In this document: positions 1-7,255 of the stretch, one piece after another
How the letters are laid out: each line of letters begins with the position of its first letter
Position numbering within the stretch: the first letter of the stretch is position 1
Source of the DNA: Chryseobacterium viscerum
GTDB lineage: Bacteria > Bacteroidota > Bacteroidia > Flavobacteriales > Weeksellaceae
NCBI RefSeq assembly: GCF_025949665.1
Contig: NZ_JAPDFT010000003.1
Location: 310,001 to 374,000 of the forward strand
DNA length: 64,000 nucleotides
Direction: 5' to 3'
Made by a program: the position numbers and the translations under genes
The notes under the pieces: generated by a model
The model's database searches: none
Told to the model about the DNA's origin: nothing
Seen by the model: the letters and a program-made list of their open reading frames with translations, nothing else

Positions 1-570
1 ACTGGAGCAATTTCTGCCGAAAGAGCATTAAGCTACGGTTTCACAGGTCCAAACTTACGTGCAGCAGGAGTAGATTATGATGTAAGAGTTGCACAGCCTT
101 ACTCTTCCTATGAAGATTTCGACTTTATTATTCCTGTAGGAACTTCAGGAGATACTTACGACCGTTTCATGGTTCGTCAGCAGGAAATCTGGGAATCAAT
201 AAAAATCATCAAACAAGCATACGAAAATCTTCCGGAAGGACCATTCCATGCGGATGTTCCAGACTTCTATCTTCCTGAAAAGGCAGATGTATATCAGAAA
301 ATGGAAGCATTGATCTACCATTTCAAAATTGTAATGGGAGAAACTGATGTACCGAAAGGAGAAGTGTACCACGCTGTAGAAGGTGGAAACGGAGAATTAG
401 GATTCTATCTTGTGAGCGATGGAGGAAGAAGCCCTTACAGACTTCACTTCAGAAGACCATGTTTCATCTACTATCAGGCATATCCTGAAATGATTACAGG
501 CTCTGTAATTTCAGATGCCATTGTAACGATGTGTAGTATGAATATTATTGCGGGAGAATTAGACGCATAA
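1..570 (+). CDS. nuoD: NADH-quinone oxidoreductase subunit D, C-terminal part
   Basis: The last 189 residues of the 49-kDa-type subunit of complex I; the 5' end lies outside the window and frame 1 is open from base 1. It sits in the peripheral arm and lines the quinone site together with NuoB and NuoH. The visible part begins TGAISAERALSYGFTGPNLR, and continues with the R-x-AGVDYDVR and YSSYEDFDF regions and the family ending SxISDAIVTMCSMNIIAGELDA-like tail, all typical of NuoD. It is the first visible gene of a co-directional nuo run; nuoA-C are expected upstream, which is inference. The 103-bp gap to nuoE holds palindromes. Confidence 0.96.
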   Translation, partial: TGAISAERALSYGFTGPNLRAAGVDYDVRVAQPYSSYEDFDFIIPVGTSGDTYDRFMVRQQEIWESIKIIKQAYENLPEGPFHADVPDFYLPEKADVYQKMEALIYHFKIVMGETDVPKGEVYHAVEGGNGELGFYLVSDGGRSPYRLHFRRPCFIYYQAYPEMITGSVISDAIVTMCSMNIIAGELDA

Positions 571-586
571 TAATTGTAAAAAGTAC

Positions 587-617
587 CATTGTAAAATGTA
601 TTCATGATTTTACAATG
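587..617. repeat. Palindrome between nuoD and nuoE
   Basis: Perfect 11-bp inverted repeat CATTGTAAAAT / ATTTTACAATG (587-597 and 607-617) with a 9-nt loop. A second palindrome, ATTGTACAAT, lies at 649-658. There is no U-tract after the first stem, so it is not a standard terminator. It may be an RNA processing or stability element inside the operon transcript. Confidence 0.6.
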
Positions 618-673
618 ATCAAATAAATAAGTCATTAGTACATTGTACATTGTACAATAATACATTAAAAAAA

Positions 674-1183
674 ATGAGCGAAACAATAGCTTTTAAACCG
701 GAAAGTTTAGCACAGGTACATAAAATTATCGCAAGATATCCTGAAGGAAGACAGAAATCTGCTCTTCTTCCTGTACTTCACTTAGCACAGAAAGAATTCG
801 GAGGATGGTTAGATGTTCCTGTGATGGATTATGTTGCCGAACTATTAAGTATCCAACCCATTGAAGTATATGAGGTGGCTACTTTCTATACCATGTTTAA
901 TATGAAGCCGGTAGGTAAATATGTTTTGGAAGTTTGCAGAACAGGACCTTGTATGGTTTGTGGAAGCGAAAAAATCCTTGACCATATCAGAACCAAACTG
1001 AATATTAAGGATGGAGAAACTACTGAAGACGGCATGTTTACATTAAAGCCTGCTGAATGTCTTGGAGCATGCGGATATGCACCAATGCTGCAGTTAGGAA
1101 AATTCTTTCATGAAAATTTAACAATAGAGAAAGTAGACGAAATCCTTGAACTTTGCAGACAGGGACAACTTGCTTTAGACTAA
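674..1183 (+). CDS. nuoE: NADH-quinone oxidoreductase subunit E
   Basis: The 24-kDa [2Fe-2S] thioredoxin-like subunit of the NADH-oxidising module of complex I, 169 residues. The four cluster ligands are visible as C-x4-C in CRTGPC and C-x3-C in ECLGAC. The reading frame is open further upstream (to an ATG at 650), but that extension would run through the palindromic spacer and start with a non-conserved MYNNTLKK; ATG 674 (MSETIAFKPE) gives the usual family length and is preferred. It precedes nuoF by 96 bp. Confidence 0.95.
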   Translation: MSETIAFKPESLAQVHKIIARYPEGRQKSALLPVLHLAQKEFGGWLDVPVMDYVAELLSIQPIEVYEVATFYTMFNMKPVGKYVLEVCRTGPCMVCGSEKILDHIRTKLNIKDGETTEDGMFTLKPAECLGACGYAPMLQLGKFFHENLTIEKVDEILELCRQGQLALD

Positions 1184-1279
1184 TAAAGATTTTGAATCCC
1201 GGATTTAAAATCAGTTAATTTTTAAAATAATTATAAAAAGCTAACGGCGACCAACCAATAGCTAAAAGCATAATAAACA

Positions 1280-2638
1280 ATGAGTAAAAAACTTTTACTT
1301 AAAGACGCACATATAGAAGGTATTCGCTACTTTGAAACTTACCGTAAACAGGGAGGTTATACAGCAGCTGAAAAAGCCTTGAAAATGACTCCTGACGAAA
1401 TTCTTGAAGAAGTAAAAGCTTCAGGATTAAGAGGACGTGGTGGAGCCGGATTCCCAACAGGAATGAAATGGAGCTTTTTGGCAAAGCCGGAAGGTGTTCC
1501 AAGACACCTTGTTGTCAATGCGGATGAATCTGAGCCTGGAACATTCAAGGACAGATATCTGATGGAGTTCCTTCCTCATTTATTGATTGAGGGAATGCTG
1601 ATTTCTTCTTACTGTTTAGGTTCCAATACTTCTTATATCTACATCCGTGGAGAATATTCATGGATTCCGGATATCCTTGAAGAAGCTATTGAAGAAGCTA
1701 AAGCAGCAGGGTTTTTAGGTAAAAACATCCTGGGAACAGGTTTCGATTGTGAAATTTATGTTCAGAGAGGTGGTGGAGCATACATCTGCGGTGAAGAAAC
1801 TGCATTGCTTGAATCCCTTGAAGGAAAAAGAGGTAACCCAAGATTAAAACCACCATTCCCGGCTGTAAAAGGACTTTGGGAAAGACCAACGGTAGTAAAT
1901 AATGTTGAATCTATTGCTGCAATAGTTCCGATCATTGATATTACAGGTGCTGAATACGCTAAAATAGGTGTAGGAAGATCTACAGGAACAAAATTGATTT
2001 CTGCTTGTGGAAACATCAACAAACCGGGTGTATACGAAATTGATATGACGATCACTGTAGAAGAATTCATCTACTCTGATGAATATTGCGGTGGTATTAA
2101 AGACGGTAAAAGATTAAAGGCTTGTATTCCTGGAGGAAGTTCTGTTCCGATTGTTCCAGCTAATTTATTGTTAAGAACAGTGAATGGAGAGCCAAGATAT
2201 ATGAACTATGAATCATTAGCTGATGGTGGTTTTGCTACCGGAACAATGATGGGTTCAGGAGGTTTCATCGTATTGGATGAAGATCAGTGTATTGTAGATC
2301 ATACCATGACGTTGGCAAGATTCTACAATCACGAAAGCTGTGGACAATGTACTCCTTGCCGTGAAGGAACAGGATGGATGTACAAGATTTTAAAGAAAAT
2401 CGAGAAAGGAGAAGGAAAAATGGAAGATATCGATCTACTTTGGGATATCCAGAGAAAAATCGAAGGAAATACGATTTGTCCATTGGGTGATGCAGCAGCT
2501 TGGCCGGTTGCAGCAGCGATTCGTCACTTCAGAGATGAATTTGAGTGGCACGTGAAAAACCCGGAATTGTCTCAGACACAAAACTATGGATTGGCACATT
2601 ATGCAGATCCTATCCCGGCTGTTGAAAAGAATGCGTAG
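1280..2638 (+). CDS. nuoF: NADH-quinone oxidoreductase subunit F
   Basis: The NADH- and FMN-binding 51-kDa subunit of complex I, 452 residues, where electrons enter the enzyme. The glycine-rich NADH/FMN region GRGGAGFPTGMKW is near residues 50-63, the FMN stretch with GAYICGEETAL is near 165-176, and the C-terminal [4Fe-4S] site is SCGQCTPCREG plus the later C of NTICPLGD. The length is normal for the family. The following gene starts 5 bp after the stop and is not a complex I subunit. Confidence 0.97.
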   Translation: MSKKLLLKDAHIEGIRYFETYRKQGGYTAAEKALKMTPDEILEEVKASGLRGRGGAGFPTGMKWSFLAKPEGVPRHLVVNADESEPGTFKDRYLMEFLPHLLIEGMLISSYCLGSNTSYIYIRGEYSWIPDILEEAIEEAKAAGFLGKNILGTGFDCEIYVQRGGGAYICGEETALLESLEGKRGNPRLKPPFPAVKGLWERPTVVNNVESIAAIVPIIDITGAEYAKIGVGRSTGTKLISACGNINKPGVYEIDMTITVEEFIYSDEYCGGIKDGKRLKACIPGGSSVPIVPANLLLRTVNGEPRYMNYESLADGGFATGTMMGSGGFIVLDEDQCIVDHTMTLARFYNHESCGQCTPCREGTGWMYKILKKIEKGEGKMEDIDLLWDIQRKIEGNTICPLGDAAAWPVAAAIRHFRDEFEWHVKNPELSQTQNYGLAHYADPIPAVEKNA

Positions 2639-2643
2639 GTAAG

Positions 2644-3555
2644 ATGAAAAAATTATTGGTTGTCGGCTTAATGATGTCGAATCTTGTATTTGCACAGAAC
2701 AAGAAGAGTGATACAGCAACTTATAACAGATCCGTTGAAGAGGATTTGTCATATGTAGCAAGTGAGAAACAACAGATTAAAGCTGAAAAAAAGGAAAAGC
2801 CTTTACCATTAAGCAAAAAAGGTCAGGTTTTCGTATTTTATGGATGGAACAGAGCTGCTTATAGTAATTCTGATATCCATTTTACCGGAAACGGGTACGA
2901 TTTTCAATTGAATAATGTAACTGCACAAGACAGACCTACAAAATTTGGAATTGTCTATTTTGATCCAAGCTGGTTTACTGTAACACAGTATAATTTCAGA
3001 ATAGGATATTTCATTAAAGACAATTTAGCACTGGTACTTGGGATAGACCATATGAAATATGTAATGGATCAGAACCAGACTGTAGGTTTCAAAGGACATA
3101 TTTCAGATCCTGAATATGCAGCAATGGTTCAGAACGGGCAAGTGAATCTTGCAGATGAGAAGTTCCTTACTTTTGAACATACAGATGGACTTAATTATGA
3201 AAACTTAGGTCTTGAGAAATACAAAAATCTTGTTCACAAGAAAAATATAGATTTAGTATGGTCTTATGGAGCCGGAATCGGATTTATGTTTCCAAAAAGT
3301 AATGTAAAGCTTTTTGGTAATGAAAGAAGTGACCGTTTTCACGTTGCAGGTATGGGAACCGATATCAGATCCAGTCTTAACTTGGTTTTCTGGAAAAACT
3401 GGATGCTGAGATTAGAAGGAAAAGCAGGATACATCAATATGTGGGATATCAAAACCACATTGAATAATAAACCGGACAAAGCACGTCAGGACTTTGTTTT
3501 CGGACAGGTTCTGGGAGGAATTGGATATACATTTAATACAAAGAAATATAAATAA
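2644..3555 (+). CDS. Predicted outer-membrane beta-barrel protein inside the nuo operon
   Basis: A 303-residue protein with an N-terminal signal peptide (MKKLLVVGLMMSNLVFAQ, likely cleaved after FAQ), then a charged stretch rich in Lys and Glu, then alternating aromatic/polar segments such as QVFVFYGWNRAAY, FRIGYFIKDNLALVLG and SLNLVFWKNWMLRLEG. It ends GGIGYTFNTKKYK, a pattern typical of outer-membrane barrels in Bacteroidota. It starts 5 bp after nuoF and ends 41 bp before nuoG, so it should be cotranscribed with complex I. No complex I subunit has this topology, and its function is unknown. The barrel call is from composition and strand pattern only. Confidence 0.8.
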   Translation: MKKLLVVGLMMSNLVFAQNKKSDTATYNRSVEEDLSYVASEKQQIKAEKKEKPLPLSKKGQVFVFYGWNRAAYSNSDIHFTGNGYDFQLNNVTAQDRPTKFGIVYFDPSWFTVTQYNFRIGYFIKDNLALVLGIDHMKYVMDQNQTVGFKGHISDPEYAAMVQNGQVNLADEKFLTFEHTDGLNYENLGLEKYKNLVHKKNIDLVWSYGAGIGFMFPKSNVKLFGNERSDRFHVAGMGTDIRSSLNLVFWKNWMLRLEGKAGYINMWDIKTTLNNKPDKARQDFVFGQVLGGIGYTFNTKKYK

Positions 3556-3596
3556 CAAAGCCTATTGCTTAACGCATAAAGCTTAAAGCATATCAT

Positions 3597-4601
3597 ATGA
3601 GCGAAGAAGTTAAAAAATTCAAAATAACTATAGACGGACAGACTACTGAAGTGATGCCTGGTACTTCCATTCTGGAAGCTGCAAGACAAATCGGTGGAAA
3701 ATCTGTACCTCCCGCTATGTGCTACTACAGCAAGTTGGAAACCAGTGGAGGAAGATGTAGAACATGTCTGGTAGAAGTTTCTAAAGGATCTGAAGCAGAT
3801 CCGCGTCCTATGCCGAAATTGGTAGCAAGCTGCAGAACGAATGTAATGGATGGGATGGAAGTAAAAAACCTTACTTCTGAGAAAGCTCAGGAAGGAAGAA
3901 AAGCGGTTACCGAGTTCTTACTGGTAAACCACCCGCTGGACTGCCCTATCTGTGACCAGGCAGGAGAATGTCATCTTCAGGACTTAGGATATGAGCATGG
4001 TGTAGACAGTACAAGAACAGAATTTGAAAGAAATACTTACGAAGCTGATGATCTTGGACCGAACATCAAATTGAACATGAACCGTTGTATTCTTTGCGCA
4101 AGATGTGTATTGACAGCCAACCAGCTTACAGAAACAAGAGAACACGGTATTCTTTTCAGAGGAGATCACGCTGAAATTTCAACCTATCTAAATAAAGCTT
4201 TAGACAATGACTTCATCGGAAACGTTATCGACGTTTGTCCGGTAGGAGCATTAACAGACAGAACAGCTCGTTTTGCAAGCAGAGTATGGTTTACAAAACC
4301 AATGAACGCTTCTTGTAAATGTGATAAGTGCTCCGGAAAGACTGTAGTATGGATGAAAGGTGACGAAGTTGTAAGAGTAACTGCAAGAAAAGACCAATGG
4401 GGTGAAGTGGAAGAATTCATCTGTGATACATGTCGTTTCGAAAGAAAAGCATTATCAGACTGGAACATCGAAGGTCCTAGACATATCGACAGACACTCTG
4501 TCATTTCATTGAACCACTACGAAAAGCCTAAGGATGAGCTAAGAGTTTTAGACAATCCTATGGCTAAAGAAATCAGTGAAAAAGACGAAAAATTATCATA
4601 A
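3597..4601 (+). CDS. nuoG: NADH-quinone oxidoreductase subunit G, short form
   Basis: The iron-sulfur subunit of the NADH module, 334 residues. An N-terminal [2Fe-2S] ferredoxin domain shows C..GGRCRTC, followed by HPLDCPICDQAGEC (the His/Cys-ligated cluster motif), a CILCARC 4Fe-4S motif and CPVGALTD. Past residue 240 there is a Cys-rich piece (CKCDKC ... CDTC) that looks like the start of the molybdopterin-oxidoreductase-like domain, and then the protein stops. E. coli NuoG is about 900 residues, so the large C-terminal domain is absent. I recall that flavobacterial NuoG is generally this short, so truncation by mutation is unlikely. Confidence 0.93.
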   Translation: MSEEVKKFKITIDGQTTEVMPGTSILEAARQIGGKSVPPAMCYYSKLETSGGRCRTCLVEVSKGSEADPRPMPKLVASCRTNVMDGMEVKNLTSEKAQEGRKAVTEFLLVNHPLDCPICDQAGECHLQDLGYEHGVDSTRTEFERNTYEADDLGPNIKLNMNRCILCARCVLTANQLTETREHGILFRGDHAEISTYLNKALDNDFIGNVIDVCPVGALTDRTARFASRVWFTKPMNASCKCDKCSGKTVVWMKGDEVVRVTARKDQWGEVEEFICDTCRFERKALSDWNIEGPRHIDRHSVISLNHYEKPKDELRVLDNPMAKEISEKDEKLS

Positions 4602-4609
4602 ATTATAAA

Positions 4610-4655
4610 TTTTAAATTATAGATTTTAAATGAATGCAAAATCTATAATTTAAAA
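4610..4655. repeat. 18-bp perfect palindrome between nuoG and nuoH
   Basis: The left arm, TTTTAAATTATAGATTTT (4610-4627), pairs perfectly with the right arm at 4638-4655 across a 10-nt loop. It is followed by direct TCTAAAA word repeats (4652-4670) just before the nuoH ATG. The stem contains no G-C-rich clamp and no terminal U-run, so a terminator is unlikely. Confidence 0.7.
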
Positions 4656-4675
4656 TCTAAAATCTAAAATTCAGG

Positions 4676-5740
4676 ATGGATTTACTTACATTTAAACTTA
4701 TACTTGTACTAGCACTTTTCCTGCTATCGCTTACGATTGCAGCCTACTCTACCTGGGCAGAAAGAAAAGTAGCCTCTATCATGCAGGATAGAATTGGTCC
4801 CAACAGAGCCGGACCTTTCGGATTGTTGCAGCCTCTTGCTGATGGTGGAAAGTTTTTCTTCAAAGAAGACTTTACACCGGCCAATGCAGAAAAATTCCTT
4901 TTCGTATTAGGACCTGCTTTGGTAATGTTTATTTCATTGATTACGGGAGCTGTTATTCCTTGGGGTAAAAGTTTAAATATTGCAGGTACTTCTTTTGATC
5001 TTCAGGTTGCTAACATTGATGTTGGTGTACTTTTCATCATCGGAATGGCTTCAATCGGGGTTTACGGAATTATGATCGGAGGTTGGGCTTCGAATAACAA
5101 ATATTCATTACTAGGTGCTATCCGTGCTTCTTCTCAGATGATTTCTTACGAATTGGCAATGGGATTAGCGCTTCTTTCTATCATTATGATGACAGGAAGT
5201 TTAGACTTAAAAGAAATCACTGAAAGCCAGACTACCGGGAAATTATGGGGAGTTATTCCTTGGGTTTCAGGGTTGAACTGGAATATTTTCTACCAACCAA
5301 TCGCTTTCCTTGTTTTCTTTGTAGCAGCATTAGCAGAAACCAACAGACACCCATTCGATTTACCTGAGTGTGAATCTGAATTGGTAACAGGATATTCTAC
5401 AGAATACTCTTCTATGAAATTAGGTTTATATATGTTCGGAGAATATGTGAACATGTTTATTTCTAATGCATTCATGGTAGTTCTTTTCTTCGGAGGATAC
5501 AATTATCCTGGTATTGAATGGGTAACTCAAAACTGGGGTGAGAACACTGCAGGAATCTTGAGTATAGTAGCATTCTTAACAAAAACTGTAATCGGAATTC
5601 TGATCTTCATGTGGATTAGATGGACACTTCCAAGATTCAGATATGACCAGTTAATGCACTTAGGATGGAAAACTTTAATCCCAATGGCATTGGTAAACCT
5701 ATTAATTACAGGAGCTGTAATTTTAGCGTTTGGAAATTAA
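4676..5740 (+). CDS. nuoH: NADH-quinone oxidoreductase subunit H
   Basis: An integral membrane subunit (ND1 homologue) of 354 residues that links the peripheral and membrane arms and forms part of the quinone chamber. Family motifs visible are AERKVASIMQDRIGPNRAGP near residue 28, LLQPLADGGKFFFKED, and the acidic loop AETNRHPFDLPECESELV near residue 220. Eight or so hydrophobic segments are apparent. A large palindrome follows the gene. Confidence 0.97.
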   Translation: MDLLTFKLILVLALFLLSLTIAAYSTWAERKVASIMQDRIGPNRAGPFGLLQPLADGGKFFFKEDFTPANAEKFLFVLGPALVMFISLITGAVIPWGKSLNIAGTSFDLQVANIDVGVLFIIGMASIGVYGIMIGGWASNNKYSLLGAIRASSQMISYELAMGLALLSIIMMTGSLDLKEITESQTTGKLWGVIPWVSGLNWNIFYQPIAFLVFFVAALAETNRHPFDLPECESELVTGYSTEYSSMKLGLYMFGEYVNMFISNAFMVVLFFGGYNYPGIEWVTQNWGENTAGILSIVAFLTKTVIGILIFMWIRWTLPRFRYDQLMHLGWKTLIPMALVNLLITGAVILAFGN

Positions 5741-5747
5741 ATTATCT

Positions 5748-5780
5748 AAACCTAACAGGTTTTAAAAACCTGTTAGGTTT
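5748..5780. repeat. 15-bp perfect palindrome between nuoH and nuoI
   Basis: AAACCTAACAGGTTT (5748-5762) pairs perfectly with 5766-5780 across a 3-nt TAA loop, 7 bp after the nuoH stop. It could act as a hairpin in the operon mRNA. No U-run of useful length follows, so it should not stop transcription into nuoI. Palindromes of this AACCTAACAGG type recur in flavobacterial genomes as far as I recall, so this may be a dispersed repeat. Confidence 0.75.
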
Positions 5781-5864
5781 GTGTGAATATTGAATATTAA
5801 AAATTAAGATAACAGACAAGATTAGTCTAAAATCTGGTGTCTAACATCTAATATCTATAATTAA

Positions 5865-6422
5865 ATGAAACTTACAAACAGATCAAAAGTTGTTTCCAAT
5901 AAAGAAATGACCCTTGCTGAAAAAATCTACCTTCCTGCAATCTTTACAGGGATGGGGATTACATTTAAGCATGCTGTAAGAACCGTGATAAAGGGTGCTC
6001 CCGCAGTATATTCGTATCCGGAAGTACAGAAACCAAGAACCACCATCTGGAGAGGCCAGCACGTTTTGAAAAGAGATGAGGAAGGCAGAGAAAGATGTAC
6101 AGCTTGTGGACTTTGTGCGGTAGCTTGTCCTGCAGAAGCCATTACGATGACTGCTGCTGAAAGAACTAAAGAGGAAAAAGGTCTTTACAGAGAAGAGAAG
6201 TACGCTTCAGTATATGAAATCAATATGCTAAGATGTATTTTCTGTGGTATGTGTGAAGAAGCTTGTCCTAAATCTGCAATCTACCTTACTGACAGACTGG
6301 TAGACGTGGAAACCAACAGAGGTTCTTTCATTTACGGAAAAGATAAATTAGTTGAAAAAATAAATGAAAGGATTGATATCACGACAAGACAATCCGAGAA
6401 ACAAAAAAATGCGGTAAAATAA
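5865..6422 (+). CDS. nuoI: NADH-quinone oxidoreductase subunit I
   Basis: A ferredoxin-like subunit of the connecting module, 185 residues, carrying clusters N6a and N6b. Two [4Fe-4S] motifs are present: CTACGLCAVACPAEAI and CIFCGMCEEACPKSAI. The stop overlaps the nuoJ start by one base (TAATG), which suggests coupled translation. The region before the ATG contains tandem TCTAA-type words (5833-5860). Confidence 0.96.
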   Translation: MKLTNRSKVVSNKEMTLAEKIYLPAIFTGMGITFKHAVRTVIKGAPAVYSYPEVQKPRTTIWRGQHVLKRDEEGRERCTACGLCAVACPAEAITMTAAERTKEEKGLYREEKYASVYEINMLRCIFCGMCEEACPKSAIYLTDRLVDVETNRGSFIYGKDKLVEKINERIDITTRQSEKQKNAVK

Positions 6423-6919
6423 TGGATCAGTTTTTATTTTTCTTGGTGGCGTTTTTAGCAGTAGCAAGTGCAGTTTACTTTGTATTTGCCAGGAATCCTC
6501 TCTATGCTATTTTGTCATTGATTGTTACGATGTTTTCAATTGCAGGTATGTACATTCTTTTAAATGCACAGTTCCTTGCAATTATCCAGATTATAGTGTA
6601 CGCAGGTGCTATCATGGTACTTTTCCTTTACATCTTAATGATGCTTAACCTTAATAAAGGAGACGAAAGTAAGAAGAACAATACTTTAAAGTTTGTTGGA
6701 GTTTTTACAGCTGGACTTCTTTTAGTAGGTGTGCTTGGAGTTTTCAGAGGAGTACAGGACAACCACATTGTTGTTGAAAATGTAGACAGAGGTATTGGTC
6801 TTACGAAAAATCTGGGTAGACTTTTGTTTAATGAATATGTTTTACCGTTTGAGCTTGCTTCCATCCTAATTTTGGCAGGTATTGTAGGCGCGGTATTAAT
6901 CGGTAAAAAAGATTTATAA
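6422..6919 (+). CDS. nuoJ: NADH-quinone oxidoreductase subunit J
   Basis: A membrane-arm subunit (ND6 homologue) of 165 residues with five hydrophobic segments. The conserved stretch AQFLAIIQIIVYAGAIMVLFLY in TM3, which contains the pi-bulge helix region, is intact and is characteristic of the family. It overlaps nuoI by one base and is followed by nuoK after 4 bp. Confidence 0.95.
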   Translation: MDQFLFFLVAFLAVASAVYFVFARNPLYAILSLIVTMFSIAGMYILLNAQFLAIIQIIVYAGAIMVLFLYILMMLNLNKGDESKKNNTLKFVGVFTAGLLLVGVLGVFRGVQDNHIVVENVDRGIGLTKNLGRLLFNEYVLPFELASILILAGIVGAVLIGKKDL

Positions 6920-6923
6920 AATT

Positions 6924-7253
6924 ATGGGAGAAGTAAATACATTTATACAAAGCATCCCTTTGGACTACTTCATCATTCTTTCATCAGTATTGTTCTGTTT
7001 GGGAGTAATGGGAGTATTGCTTAGAAAAAATGCTATTGTGATTCTGGGCTGTGTAGAGCTTATGCTGAATTCTGTAAACCTTTTATTGGCAGCTTTTTCA
7101 GCGTATAAAGGCAACGGCGACGGACAGCTTTTAGTTTTCTTCATTATGGTAGTGGCTGCTGCAGAAGTAGCAGTAGGTTTGGCAATTATTGCTATGCTGT
7201 ATAGAAATACCCGTTCTGTAGATGTGAGTATATTTAATAAATTAAGAGGATAA
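6924..7253 (+). CDS. nuoK: NADH-quinone oxidoreductase subunit K
   Basis: A small membrane-arm subunit (ND4L homologue) of 109 residues with three transmembrane helices. Two conserved glutamates in membrane segments are visible in GCVELMLNSVNLLL and VVAAAEVAVGLAI. It starts 4 bp after nuoJ and ends 2 bp before nuoL. Confidence 0.96.
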   Translation: MGEVNTFIQSIPLDYFIILSSVLFCLGVMGVLLRKNAIVILGCVELMLNSVNLLLAAFSAYKGNGDGQLLVFFIMVVAAAEVAVGLAIIAMLYRNTRSVDVSIFNKLRG

Positions 7254-7255
7254 GA

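Noticed and set aside
474..686. 70-codon minus-strand ORF over the nuoD end and spacer
   Set aside because: It is antisense to nuoD and runs through the palindromic gap with no recognisable features.
3597..4601. NuoG truncated by a frameshift
   Set aside because: nuoH follows after a palindromic spacer and no reading frame continues the missing domain.
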